Assembly: GCA_900538365.1 (NCBI GenBank)
Contig: UPXT01000005.1
Location: 1 to 64,000, forward strand
Length of the DNA: 64,000 nt
Source: an uncultured Acidaminococcus sp.
GTDB taxonomy: Bacteria; Bacillota; Negativicutes; Acidaminococcales; Acidaminococcaceae
Direction of reading: 5' to 3'
Within the stretch, counting starts at the first letter, position 1, and each line of letters opens with the position of its first letter. Below are positions 15,984 through 24,847 of this stretch, piece after piece. The position numbers and the translations under genes were made by a program. The notes beneath the pieces are model-generated. The model made no database searches and was not told where the DNA came from. It was given only the letters and a program-made list of their open reading frames with translations.

Positions 15984-17042
15984 CTAGCCTGTCCGCTGGA
16001 ACATGTACACGACGATAGATGGCTGCATGTTGTTGTGCGGCTGGCCACCACCAGCATTCTCCGTCGTAAAACCATGGGCATGACTGCCGTTCGTAGAAGT
16101 CCTGCCAGACCAGGACCTGGCCGCTTCAAAGGACATGACAGACGGGTAGTTGTCATGATAGCTGCCGCCTTCATCATTCCAGTTCCCGCGGCCGCTGATG
16201 AAGAACGCCCCATTGCCGTTGTATCCGCTCTGCACATCACGGCCCCAGAAAGCGCCGGTGATATTCATACTGCCCCGGTCATGGTTATGGTTCCCGGCAT
16301 CGCCGGTTTTCCCCGTATGGCCATGAATAGGGATTTCCGCCAGGGTATTGGTGTGCTTCTCCTCGCCCAGCTTGTCCCCGGCCTTATACATGGTGCCGCT
16401 GTCTGCTGCCCCGGCCCCAATCAGGCACCGCCCCATGGCGAAAGCCACCCAGGTCGTACCCGGCCAGTACGTGGCGGGATTCTTCCCATCTGCGGAAATA
16501 TAGATGGCATTGACGGGAAACGGGCATGCCTGGATTTTGGCCACGGCTTCCTCGTCCATATCGGCATAGGTGACCTTGCCCCAGCTGCCGTTGCTGTGCA
16601 GGACGGTATTCAGTTTCCCTGCTGAAGGTGACGGGACCATGCCGCTCTGGCCTGCTGTCTTTTCGCCACAGCCGCTGAAATCTGGCAGTGTGATATCCTT
16701 CGTGCCGTCAAAGAGGGTTCGGTGAATCTTGCGTCCTGTCTGCAGCTTCGACGCACTGGCCGCATTGCCGCTGATGCCAGTTGCGTGGGCATTGGCATCG
16801 GTCAGATGGGCATTGATGTCAGCTGCCGTAGCGGAAATCCGCTCATAGAGCCGGGCATCATTGCTGACCAGCTGGGACACGGTCTTGTTCTGCTGATTGA
16901 AGACGACCGGGTCTTCCGAAAGATACTGTGGGAAAAGCACATCATAATCCAGCGTATTCTCCACAGCTTCTGTGGGCCGGACTTCCTGCCCTGCACGGTC
17001 CGGAAAATCAGCCGACCATTTCTCTTTGCTGTAATCATCCAT
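15984..17042 (-). CDS. Tail fibre with histidine-rich tip
   Basis: 352 aa. The N-terminus (residues ~1-60) should bind the baseplate, with a short helix of NAHLTDANAHATGISG around 80 that resembles phage tail-fibre repeat motifs. The C-terminal half, from MGRCLIGAG onward, has a phage tail-collar pattern with many His pairs (IHGHTG, NHNHDRG, SHAHGF) and ends in PHNNMQPSIVVYMFQRTG, the classic end of collar/fibre proteins. HxH motifs bind metal ions in the T4 long tail fibre tip. Most likely the main receptor-binding fibre. Confidence 0.8.
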   Translation of the reverse strand: MDDYSKEKWSADFPDRAGQEVRPTEAVENTLDYDVLFPQYLSEDPVVFNQQNKTVSQLVSNDARLYERISATAADINAHLTDANAHATGISGNAASASKLQTGRKIHRTLFDGTKDITLPDFSGCGEKTAGQSGMVPSPSAGKLNTVLHSNGSWGKVTYADMDEEAVAKIQACPFPVNAIYISADGKNPATYWPGTTWVAFAMGRCLIGAGAADSGTMYKAGDKLGEEKHTNTLAEIPIHGHTGKTGDAGNHNHDRGSMNITGAFWGRDVQSGYNGNGAFFISGRGNWNDEGGSYHDNYPSVMSFEAARSWSGRTSTNGSHAHGFTTENAGGGQPHNNMQPSIVVYMFQRTG

Positions 17043-17601
17043 TTGTCATCACTCCTTTCTTGGATACGATGGTCGCCGTCGAGAAGGTAGCTTCCCCGTT
17101 CCAGTGAATCCTGCCATTCCAGGAATAACCCAGATAGATGGCGTATCCCAGATGGGCCGGCTTGTAGATGTTGAGCTGCGTGATGAGCTTCTGCAAGGTC
17201 GTGGTATCTTTGTCGTTCATGATGCAGTACACCTTGAAGTAATACTCCTCATTGACTTCCTCGATATGGCCGGCACTGTAGAGATTGATGATAGAGTTCA
17301 TGAAATCCTTCGTGGATACATCCACGTGCTGCAGCTTGAAGAGGATCCGCTGCCTGCGGAACTCGTCACTATCTCCATCACCGGGCTTGATGCCCAGGAA
17401 CGATTCATAAAGCGGCAGCGCCCAGGTGGCGGTGTTCACGAAGAAGTTGTCCGCCAGGTTCTGCAGAGCCAGGCGCAGACGGTCATGCTCCTCATTGCAG
17501 GTTTCTGCCGCGCAGTGGAACATCGGGTCTTTGGATAAGAAATGCGGCAAATACTTCAGGATATCCATCCGGCTCTGCCGCATCCAGTCATTGGCTGACA
17601 A
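17035..17601 (-). CDS. Baseplate protein, XkdU/YmfQ-like (DUF2313)
   Basis: 188 aa from a TTG at 17601 that overlaps the end of the XkdT-like gene (SD AAGGTGG). RMDILKYLPHFLSKD near the start and the spread of Trp/Tyr-rich segments fit DUF2313 proteins, which follow XkdT in PBSX-like and Mu-like tails and join fibres to the wedge. The C-terminus (HLGYAIYLGYSWNGRIHWNGEATF) is typical of this family. Overlaps the tail fibre start by 8 bases. Confidence 0.8.
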   Translation of the reverse strand: MSANDWMRQSRMDILKYLPHFLSKDPMFHCAAETCNEEHDRLRLALQNLADNFFVNTATWALPLYESFLGIKPGDGDSDEFRRQRILFKLQHVDVSTKDFMNSIINLYSAGHIEEVNEEYYFKVYCIMNDKDTTTLQKLITQLNIYKPAHLGYAIYLGYSWNGRIHWNGEATFSTATIVSKKGVMTNG

Positions 17602-18655
17602 GGTTCAGCACCACCTTCCCTGCCACGGGGATCTGCTCGTTCGTCAGTTCCACGTTGGCCGCTTTTCCATTAAGCTTCAAATCCTTATAATCCGTAATGC
17701 CGCTGATGGAAAGGAGGAGTTTCCCCATCTGGGCCAGGCTGACATAAGAAAGCGTGAAGCCCGTCTGCTTGAGATAGGCTGTCATGGCTGCCTTTACGGC
17801 ATCGGGGCTGGCTGTGCCATAGACATCTGCCGTTAAATCAATGGTTAAAGGTGCCGGTGAAACGACGGTCACAGTCGCTCCAATAGGCCGCTGGCTTTCG
17901 ATGTAGTCGTAGACTTCCTGTATAAGTTCCGCCGATGCTGATTCGTTCTCTGCCGTGACGATGATGACCTTCACCGTGCCATTGCCCTGCCAGAGCGGGA
18001 TGACTTTGCAGTTCCCGACGCCATCGACAGACATGGCCCAGTCACGATAATGATTGGCATTGCCCGAGGTGATAGGCTGGCGCACCCGGAACAGGAGCCG
18101 GGCAAGGAGTGCGTCATCCGTTTCTTCATCCGCCCCATCGGTGCATTTCTTATGGTTAACGACTGCCGAGATATTCGGGATGGAATAGGGGATTTCTGTA
18201 ATCGTTCCTTCGGCCACATTGCCACTCGCCCCGGCATCGGCAGCTTCCACGGGAATCGTAACCTCAGCGGCATCGGCAGGAATGGTGGCCGACTCCAGGG
18301 TATAAAATCGCTGGCCGTCTTTTGTCTGGAAGAGACTGCTGCGAATGATGTAGGCTCCTGCCATCCCCGTCACCGTAACTTCTCCTTTGGCCTTGACGGC
18401 TTTCTTGCGATCGACGCCAAATTCCGCTGCCCGCAGCGTCAGGTAGTCGCCCCAGGACGTTTCGGCAAAGGCCGCGTCGCGCAACATGGCCATCTCGGCA
18501 TAGCTGCTCTCAAATTCCACAGCATTGGCGTCGATCAGGTCGCGGGCAAAGGTGCCTTCCATGGTACTTTGCTCTTTTTCCGTAATGGTGTGCAGGGTCT
18601 GGGCCATGCGGCTCTCAATCTCATCTTTGGTCTGTGCATCAAATAAATTGCTCAT
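17588..18655 (-). CDS. Baseplate J-like protein (XkdT)
   Basis: 355 aa. Typical Baseplate_J: an N-terminal helix with EQSTMEGTFARDLIDANAVEFE, then LTLRAAEFGVDRKKAVKAKGEVTVTG, TIPADAAEVTIPVEAADAGASGNVAEGTI, and the conserved DDALLARLLFRVRQPITSGN-x-NHYRDWAMSVDGVGNCKVIPLW. It forms the wedge of contractile-tail baseplates. Start overlaps the previous gene by 4 bases. Confidence 0.93.
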   Translation of the reverse strand: MSNLFDAQTKDEIESRMAQTLHTITEKEQSTMEGTFARDLIDANAVEFESSYAEMAMLRDAAFAETSWGDYLTLRAAEFGVDRKKAVKAKGEVTVTGMAGAYIIRSSLFQTKDGQRFYTLESATIPADAAEVTIPVEAADAGASGNVAEGTITEIPYSIPNISAVVNHKKCTDGADEETDDALLARLLFRVRQPITSGNANHYRDWAMSVDGVGNCKVIPLWQGNGTVKVIIVTAENESASAELIQEVYDYIESQRPIGATVTVVSPAPLTIDLTADVYGTASPDAVKAAMTAYLKQTGFTLSYVSLAQMGKLLLSISGITDYKDLKLNGKAANVELTNEQIPVAGKVVLNLVSQ

Positions 18656-19110
18656 GCCTCGCTCCTTCCTGCCGTCACGGTCAATGATTCGTCACTGTAA
18701 ATGGAAGTGACGTCAACCGTAATGGCCAAATCATCCCGTTCCCGCTTCTTCACCTCGATATGGTTAATGCGAGCAATGTACGGATTCACCATCAATCCCT
18801 CACGGATATTCTGGCAAATCCTGTCTGCCGTATACTGGCTGTTTGGCGCTCTCCCCTGATACGGCTCGATGGTAATGCCATAGCTGTCATCATAGGCCAA
18901 GTAGCGATACCGCTCGGTGAGGATTGCCTTATAAATCCAGACCTTGAGGGCTTCATTTTCTGTCACCATCAGGTTCTGGCCTTTTTCATCGTAGCGGAAG
19001 CACTGCTTATCAAAGTCATAGCCGTATTCTACGAAAAGAGGCAGCGACTCATTCCGGTTCGCTGCCTGGATGCTGTTCATTGCTACAAAAGGATCAGCCA
19101 TGGCCATCAA
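18652..19110 (-). CDS. Baseplate protein XkdS-like (DUF2634)
   Basis: 152 aa. The YGYDFDKQCFRYDEKGQNLMV, then NEALKVWIYKAILTERYRYLAYDDSYG and AINHIEVK-type pattern matches DUF2634, the gp25/lysozyme-like wedge protein of PBSX-like phages. It lies between the XkdR- and XkdT-like genes as in PBSX. Confidence 0.88.
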   Translation of the reverse strand: MMAMADPFVAMNSIQAANRNESLPLFVEYGYDFDKQCFRYDEKGQNLMVTENEALKVWIYKAILTERYRYLAYDDSYGITIEPYQGRAPNSQYTADRICQNIREGLMVNPYIARINHIEVKKRERDDLAITVDVTSIYSDESLTVTAGRSEA

Positions 19111-19513
19111 TCCTCACAATCTCATCCAAAATAATGTACTGCTGAATCCGGTCGTTGATGAGCATGGGCATGATGGCCACGTACATACCGGGCTTTAGTG
19201 TATCCGTATAGATGACGGAATCGGTGTAGTCATTATCGATATCATGATTATGGGACTGGTAAGCCGCATCACCGCTGCCGCCGGCACGATTCTGTGTCGC
19301 CGATACCAGATGCCCTTTAGCTGTGCGGCCATAACCTGCCAGGAGATAATGGGAAATCCACAGCTCCTCTTTGGTCAAAATGATGCCATTGTAGCGGACC
19401 TTGATATCTGGCGGCGAAGCCAGGATCTGCCCGATTTGAATGTCCGGGCTGTTGCTGCTGCGGCTGACCTGCTCCATCAGATTCAGCAGGCTGATATACG
19501 GATTTTTCTGCAC
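19094..19513 (-). CDS. Tail protein XkdR-like (DUF2577)
   Basis: 139 aa from a GTG at 19513 with SD AAGGGGG; the longer frame overlaps the upstream gene and is not coding. PDIKVRYNGIILTKEELWISHYLL and LKPGMYVAIMPMLINDRIQQYIILDEIVRI are the hallmarks of DUF2577, a small spike or hub accessory in PBSX-like tails. Next to XkdQ and XkdS as expected. Confidence 0.85.
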   Translation of the reverse strand: MQKNPYISLLNLMEQVSRSSNSPDIQIGQILASPPDIKVRYNGIILTKEELWISHYLLAGYGRTAKGHLVSATQNRAGGSGDAAYQSHNHDIDNDYTDSVIYTDTLKPGMYVAIMPMLINDRIQQYIILDEIVRIDGHG

Positions 19514-19517
19514 ACGT

Positions 19518-21047
19518 TCACCCCCTTGAGGTCTTGATAATCGTTGCCGGATAATAGTCGCTTCCCATATCGATGCTGCCTTCGTAGTGATGAAAACAGC
19601 CATAGACATTGGAGCTGTTGCCCCAGCAGCCGCCGCTCCCGTCATAGACGACGACATGCCAGTTCGGATCCGGCTTGCTGTAGCGGTTGTACATGATGAT
19701 GTCGCCCTTTTCGAGCTGCGACGGGTCATAAGGGATAGCCAGACCCTGCGCTTCGGCATCGGCCCGGAGCTGGTCGCAGCCTTTCACGCCATTGTTATAT
19801 TCCTGCGCTGCAAAAGGGGAATAGCCCGCCGCGGCGATGGTCGCCCGGTCGACACAGCCTTCTGAGCCATAGGGAGAAACGGTACCCTCGAAATTGGCCA
19901 TGCACGCATCGACCACACTGCTGCCAGCCACAGCGCCACCTGTAGAAACAGAAGATGTCGATTCCGTTTCCGCTGGCGGCACATAATCCGGGTTGGCATT
20001 GTACGATGTACTGTCCAGTTCCTGTTTCTGCTCATCCAGCAGTTTGTTGAATACCAGATGCAGCTCCATCAGGTGCTTGTTGCCTTCGATTTTATGGCTG
20101 TCTGACTTGATGAAGAACTGGCCCTTGAGCTGTTCTTCCTGGACTGAGACAGAAAACCCGGCGATACACTGGATATGACCGATGGCCCGAATGGACATGT
20201 CATGGGCGACGGTCTTCAGCATGGCCCTTGCCTGCGAGGCATCGTCCTGCTTGGGGTCGGCCTTGCAAATGGCCTGGATGAGACCGAATCGGTCGATATC
20301 CGTCTGATTGGGCAGTTCGCCTTTCGTCTGCCCGGCACTGTCGACGACGATGACCTTAGAAACCATGTCTTCGACCGACTCCGACACGGAAGCGCCGGTC
20401 AGGTTTGTCACATCGCTGATCAGGAAATCTTCCACCACCTGGTCGTTCATGCAGACCACGTTGAGCTTCCCTTCGGTCATGTAGATATGGTATCCCTTGC
20501 CATCTTGTGCGGATTGATAGGATAATGCCTGCTTGATAGCCTCCGTAGCCGAGATATCATCGGCAATGAAATTGCAGGTGACGGACAGGTCAGGAATAGT
20601 CCCGGCCGGAATAGAAAAGTCATTGATGGTCTGGCGGATGGCGTCGGCCACTGTGACGTTCGTGTACTTCTTGGTTATGCGGGACTTGGCCAGATAGACG
20701 ATATTGTCAAAGGCTGTAAAATGCATCACGGAAGAGCCGCTCTCCCGGCTGCGGCCAAAAATACGTCCCTGGAACAGGTGGACAGTCTGCTGCGTCTTAT
20801 CGTCAATGTGGATAAACAGCACCTCGTCCCCCAGTTCCAGTTCCGGATTCTGCCAAGATTTATCCCGCGTCGTATAGGCCAGGTCGAATTCCAGCCTGCG
20901 TCCGGCCTGCTCGACGTCCCCGGACCAAGTTGCACAAATCAGCCAGCCCGTAAGGTCTGCGTTCTCGGGCTTTTTCTGGCCTTCCGTCTGAGCATCCTCG
21001 GTATTGGTTTTCTTATTGATTCTTTGCAACTGAAACATTTTCATCAT
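19518..21047 (-). CDS. Tail hub XkdQ-like protein fused to a peptidoglycan hydrolase
   Basis: 509 aa, longer than PBSX XkdQ (~325 aa). Residues ~1-360 are the gpD/XkdQ hub (TGWLICATWSGDVEQAGRRLEFDL ... VTNLTGASVSESVEDMVSKVIV). After a Ser/Thr linker, residues ~385-509 form a NlpC/P60- or CHAP-like domain: YGSEGCVDRATIAAAG with the candidate catalytic Cys, LEKGDIIMYNR, and WHVVVYDGSGGCWGNSS with the candidate His. The tail tip thus carries its own wall-cutting domain for DNA entry. In PBSX-like phages the hydrolase is often on another protein. Confidence 0.85.
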   Translation of the reverse strand: MMKMFQLQRINKKTNTEDAQTEGQKKPENADLTGWLICATWSGDVEQAGRRLEFDLAYTTRDKSWQNPELELGDEVLFIHIDDKTQQTVHLFQGRIFGRSRESGSSVMHFTAFDNIVYLAKSRITKKYTNVTVADAIRQTINDFSIPAGTIPDLSVTCNFIADDISATEAIKQALSYQSAQDGKGYHIYMTEGKLNVVCMNDQVVEDFLISDVTNLTGASVSESVEDMVSKVIVVDSAGQTKGELPNQTDIDRFGLIQAICKADPKQDDASQARAMLKTVAHDMSIRAIGHIQCIAGFSVSVQEEQLKGQFFIKSDSHKIEGNKHLMELHLVFNKLLDEQKQELDSTSYNANPDYVPPAETESTSSVSTGGAVAGSSVVDACMANFEGTVSPYGSEGCVDRATIAAAGYSPFAAQEYNNGVKGCDQLRADAEAQGLAIPYDPSQLEKGDIIMYNRYSKPDPNWHVVVYDGSGGCWGNSSNVYGCFHHYEGSIDMGSDYYPATIIKTSRG

Positions 21048-21747
21048 TCCTTTTGAGGTTCATCGTCGTCAGGCGGATGATATCCCCGGGCAAAAGACCG
21101 CCGTTACGGACGATGCTGCGATAGATCTGGAACTTCGAGAACTGCTCATTGTTGAGCGTCACCGATTTCCCCACGGCCCGGCCGATGACGTTCCCGATAC
21201 TGTCACCGGGATAATAGGTGATGTTCTTCTTCATCTTCGACCAGAACGACTCCGGCCGCTTCTTCAGCCCTGTCGCAGCATCGGTCTTTCCCGTCTCCGG
21301 TGCTGTGACGTAGCGGTACTCTGTCAAGCCCAGCTCGTAATAGACATCGCCGCTGCCGTCCTTTTCACCAAACTTGAAGGACGAAATCAGGCAGGGCATG
21401 GAAAGCAGCGTATCCGACACCGTCAGTTGACAGACGCTGTCACCGGTACGCATCGTTTCCAGTTGGGCGATGTATGTATAAGGCGCAAGGCCCATCATGG
21501 CAAAGGGATAATCCTGGGCCGGAAAAAAGCCGGAAAGGGTCAGTGTCTTGAGTCCCGTCTTTCCCATCATAAGGTAGTCGCCGAAGTTATTGATGTTCAC
21601 CGTACCATGATTCGTATTGACGGATACCATCAGCTCCGAAGGCAGGACGGGAAAGACCACCGCTGCCGATTCAGAAGAGAGAGAAATCGTGAGGGAAGAT
21701 GCAGCCTGGCCGATGGCGTTCAACAGGGATGCTAAGAAAGAACTCAT
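21013..21747 (-). CDS. Tail protein XkdP-like, with LysM-type end
   Basis: 244 aa. An N-terminal baseplate hub-accessory domain (VVFPVLPSELMVSVNTNHGTV, DYLMMGKTGLKTLTLSGFFP) is followed by a C-terminal LysM-like region (ITYYPGDSIGNVIGRAVGKS ... LLPGDIIRL). XkdP-like proteins (gp53-type) connect the hub and wedge. It sits between tape measure and XkdQ, as in PBSX. It overlaps the hub gene by 35 bases. Confidence 0.85.
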   Translation of the reverse strand: MSSFLASLLNAIGQAASSLTISLSSESAAVVFPVLPSELMVSVNTNHGTVNINNFGDYLMMGKTGLKTLTLSGFFPAQDYPFAMMGLAPYTYIAQLETMRTGDSVCQLTVSDTLLSMPCLISSFKFGEKDGSGDVYYELGLTEYRYVTAPETGKTDAATGLKKRPESFWSKMKKNITYYPGDSIGNVIGRAVGKSVTLNNEQFSKFQIYRSIVRNGGLLPGDIIRLTTMNLKRNDENVSVAKNQ

Positions 21748-23867
21748 CAGATGGTCGCTCCTTTCATGCGGTTCATGCCGTACAGCCGGATCTTTTCCAC
21801 CAGCTTGTCGGCTATGGCATCGATGTCCTGCTCGCTGCGGACGTTCATCGTATCGATGCGGATGGTGATGGAGTGGCTGCCTGCGTTCATGGCCTGCCGG
21901 ATGCTTTCGTCATGCGGGACCACCGTACTGCCGTTTGGCAGGTGGACCAGCTCGCCCCGGCGGTCCTCGTTGATGACCGCAAAGCCGCCGCCAAAGTTCT
22001 CGACGCCTCCGGCAAAATGGCTGATGGGTTCAATATTGAATCCCACATGAGTCGGCGCCCCGCCTGTCAGAGACGGGATGTCGATGGACAGGCCGTTGAC
22101 GCTGGCAATGAGTCCGTTCACCTGGTCGATGACCCAGTTCACGCCGCTCCGGAAGGTATCCTTGATGCTCTCCCAGATGCTGGAAGCTGTCTCGTTGATG
22201 CCGTTCATAGCCCCATCCCAGGCCGAAGCAATCCATTGCATTCCGGCATCTACGGCATCCGACACCGCCTGGATGGCCTGTTCGATATACTGTGAAACCG
22301 TATCCCAGTTTCTCCAGAGGAGATACAGCCCTGCAATGACGGCAGCGATGACAAGAAGGATAGGATTGGCCATCGCTGCTGCACCGACTGCCCGGATGAC
22401 CGTAATCATCATCCTGCCCACGGTCAGGAAGGTACTGCCCATGCCTTTGGCAACGATGGCGATACCCCTTGCCACCGTGATAAGGCCCTTGAACTGGGCA
22501 GCCAGATACTTCGATACACTCCCGGCCTTGCTGATGCCCGCGGCGATGGAGCTGAACGTCCCGAAGGCCTGTCCGCCTATCGTCAGCACCCGCCCCAGGG
22601 TGGAACCGAAGAGCTGGAAGGTCACGATGCCAAAAGCCACCTGGCCGATCAGCGTTTTCTGTTCCGGTGTAAGCGCACGAAACCAGGCAGCCAGTTCCTT
22701 GACGCGCATCGACATGGCCTTGAAGTACGGCGTAAACGACACTGCTAAATCCATGCCGGCATTCTTCAGCTGGTTCATGGCAATCTGCATCTGCTCCGAC
22801 GGGGTCAGCATCTTCTCATAAGCTTCCCGGGTCATACCGGCAGACTGGGCCATCTGGTCCATGACCTTATCGAAGTCCCCGGCTCCCTTGCCCGTCAGGA
22901 CCAGGATGCTGTTCAGGCCCTCGACAGAGCCAAAGAGCTGGGCCATCTGTTCGGCATCGCCGCCTGTCGACCGCTTCACTTCGTCCAGGAACTTCACCCA
23001 GCCCACGCTCTGCAGATGAGCCGCATTGAACTCAAGGCCAAGGGACTGAGCCAGTTTCGCCGCTTCGGCAGACGGCTTCAGGATGTTGCTGTAAGCCGCC
23101 TTGAGTCCCGTAATGGCCTCGCTGGTCCGGATACCGTTCTTGGTCAGGACGGCGATGGAACCGAACAGTTCCTGGGTACTGACATTGAGCTGTGCCGCAA
23201 TGGGGATGACATTGCCCATGGACTGGGCCATCTCGCCAAAGGATGTCTTGCCGAAGTTCTGTGCCAGGAGCATCTGGTCCGTCACCGCCGTGGCTTCTTC
23301 TGCCGATTTTCCATAGGCATTGAGGACCGTGGTCACACCGTTAACGGCAGTCGTCGTGTCGGTGAAGCCGGCTTTCGCAGCAATTGTCATGTCTTTGACA
23401 AAGCCCACGGCATGGGCCGCATCGACACCAGCGGAAATGGCCTGGTAGACCGATTCCGAAAGATCAGCGACACCTGCGCCCGTTTCATCGCTGACAGCAC
23501 GAATCTCATCACTGACCTTCTGCATGGAAACGACCGTCGTGTCGACCAAAGTCGAAATCTTGGCGATACCGTTGGCAAAGTCGCTGTGCAGCTTGAAGCC
23601 TGCCGTTGCGGCTGCCAGGATGGGGGCTGACAGCAGGGCCATCTTGTCTGATAAGCCGGAAATCTTGCTTCCCGTCTGCTCGATGCTCTTCGCCGTCCGT
23701 TTCTGGATGCGCTCATGCTCCGTCAGCTTGTCCGACAGTCCGCTGACCGATTGTTTCGCCGCCGCCATCTGGGTCTTCATGGTCCCCAGGCTGGCATTGA
23801 CGCTACGCACGGTCGGCGTGAACAAATCCCGCAGCCGGATGGCGGCATCGATGACATTATTGGCCAT
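21747..23867 (-). CDS. Tail tape measure protein
   Basis: 706 aa. The central part shows the TP901-type tape measure core (SVYQAISAGVDAAHAVGFVKDM, ATAVTDQMLLAQNFGKTSFGEMAQSMGNVIPIAAQL, GIRTSEAITGLKAAYSNIL), then hydrophobic stretches (~400-510, AMANPILLVIAAVIAGLYLLW) and a C-terminal GGGFAVINEDRRGELVHLPNGS-type segment. It sets tail length and is ejected with the DNA. At the usual ~0.15 nm per residue a tail of about 105 nm is expected. It follows the assembly chaperone, with a moron inserted between. Confidence 0.92.
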   Translation of the reverse strand: MANNVIDAAIRLRDLFTPTVRSVNASLGTMKTQMAAAKQSVSGLSDKLTEHERIQKRTAKSIEQTGSKISGLSDKMALLSAPILAAATAGFKLHSDFANGIAKISTLVDTTVVSMQKVSDEIRAVSDETGAGVADLSESVYQAISAGVDAAHAVGFVKDMTIAAKAGFTDTTTAVNGVTTVLNAYGKSAEEATAVTDQMLLAQNFGKTSFGEMAQSMGNVIPIAAQLNVSTQELFGSIAVLTKNGIRTSEAITGLKAAYSNILKPSAEAAKLAQSLGLEFNAAHLQSVGWVKFLDEVKRSTGGDAEQMAQLFGSVEGLNSILVLTGKGAGDFDKVMDQMAQSAGMTREAYEKMLTPSEQMQIAMNQLKNAGMDLAVSFTPYFKAMSMRVKELAAWFRALTPEQKTLIGQVAFGIVTFQLFGSTLGRVLTIGGQAFGTFSSIAAGISKAGSVSKYLAAQFKGLITVARGIAIVAKGMGSTFLTVGRMMITVIRAVGAAAMANPILLVIAAVIAGLYLLWRNWDTVSQYIEQAIQAVSDAVDAGMQWIASAWDGAMNGINETASSIWESIKDTFRSGVNWVIDQVNGLIASVNGLSIDIPSLTGGAPTHVGFNIEPISHFAGGVENFGGGFAVINEDRRGELVHLPNGSTVVPHDESIRQAMNAGSHSITIRIDTMNVRSEQDIDAIADKLVEKIRLYGMNRMKGATI

Positions 23868-23886
23868 GCTGTTTCACCTCTCAATG

Positions 23887-23916
23887 TTGTTACAGATATT
23901 AAAAATATAGTAAGAT
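23887..23916 (+). promoter_or_regulatory. Promoter of the UDG-like moron
   Basis: TTGTTA (23887-23892), 18 bp, TAAGAT (23911-23916), facing against the late operon. GGAGG at 23936-23940 follows, spaced 7 bases from an ATA codon. Confidence 0.55.
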
Positions 23917-23998
23917 AAAAGAAGTCTATCGTTACGGAGGAATTCCAATACGCTATTTCAATGAAACAGAAAAAAGATTAGCTGAACGATATCACCAT

Positions 23999-24643
23999 AT
24001 GGAGCTTGGTACTTGCAAAATCTGTGAAGAATGTCACAAGAAAGAACATTTATCCTTACCGATTGGCTGCTGGTGCGTAGGTTCCGATTTTAATAAAACT
24101 TCCAAGAGAATTCTATTTGTCGGTAAAAATGCCAGAAACAATCCCGGCACGATTGAAGACGGCTTTCGCAATCCCTTTCAATATACCCGTGAATCTCTGT
24201 GGAACAAAAGCTGGCCATATTGGAGCTATACTCGTGCTATCACTCAGAGAATATTCGGTGACGATTCTATAGAACACATCGCATTTACCAATATTGTCAA
24301 ATGCAACAATTCCGGAGGAAAGGATACTACCTCAGATTTTGTAAAATCCAACTGTATCCTAAACCTAAAAGTCCTTCAGCAGGAATTAAAGGTAATACAT
24401 CCTACTCATATCATTTTTTATACATCTTGGTATTATGACGATTACATCCCTAACGTTTTTGACCGTTATAATATTCATTACAACGGTTCTAAAGACATTG
24501 GGAAAAGAAAAATGTCCTGGCAGGAAGCCATTTCCACTCTGGGCAATCAAACCTTTCATGTACTACGTGTCGGCCACCCACAATGCAAGAAAAAAAGCGA
24601 CTTCGTCTATGAAATATCTAAGTGGCTTGAGCCTGCCTTATGA
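23999..24643 (+). CDS. Uracil-DNA-glycosylase-superfamily-like protein (moron)
   Basis: 214 aa from the first ATG. The start has CKICEECHKKEH and GCWCVG, cysteines like the FeS cluster set of family 4-5 UDGs. ILFVGKNARNNPGTIEDGFRNPFQYTRE resembles the UDG motif with a G-x-N-P loop, then AFTNIVKCNNSGGKDTTSDFVKSNC, similar to TNxVKC of UDGs, and VIHPTHIIFYTSWYYDDY. The usual HP(S/T) motif may be VGHPQ. The normal SD points to an ATA at 23948 that would add 17 residues in frame (RYFNETEKRLAERYHH). It is AT-rich, is on the opposite strand inside the tail operon and has its own promoter: a classical moron. The substrate is unknown. Confidence 0.6.
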   Translation: MELGTCKICEECHKKEHLSLPIGCWCVGSDFNKTSKRILFVGKNARNNPGTIEDGFRNPFQYTRESLWNKSWPYWSYTRAITQRIFGDDSIEHIAFTNIVKCNNSGGKDTTSDFVKSNCILNLKVLQQELKVIHPTHIIFYTSWYYDDYIPNVFDRYNIHYNGSKDIGKRKMSWQEAISTLGNQTFHVLRVGHPQCKKKSDFVYEISKWLEPAL

Positions 24644-24673
24644 CTTTATGGCAGATAGCCGTATTTTCAGCAG

Positions 24674-24847
24674 TTAATCCGATAATGCTGAAGATACTTT
24701 TTTATCGCGTTCTTCCATCTCATAGCGGATGAAAGCATACAGCACCTGCCGTTCGCCGTATCCCAGCTTCATGACCGCTGACGGCAGCAGGTGATGCTCC
24801 CGGAACAGGAGATACATCGCCTGCACTTCGCCATCGGTCCGGATCAG
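24674..24847 (-). CDS. Frameshift extension of the tail assembly chaperone
   Basis: About 57 codons in the -1 frame after the slip site, ending in TAA at 24674. It reads L-I-R-T-D-G-E-V-Q then MYLLFREHHLLPSAVMKLGY and so on; ERQVLYAFIRYEMEERDKK fits the second reading frame of tail chaperones. It has no start codon of its own. A short inverted repeat (TTCAGCA/TGCTGAA) near its stop may end plus-strand transcripts from the moron. Confidence 0.8.
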   Translation of the reverse strand: MIRTDGEVQAMYLLFREHHLLPSAVMKLGYGERQVLYAFIRYEMEERDKKVSSALSD

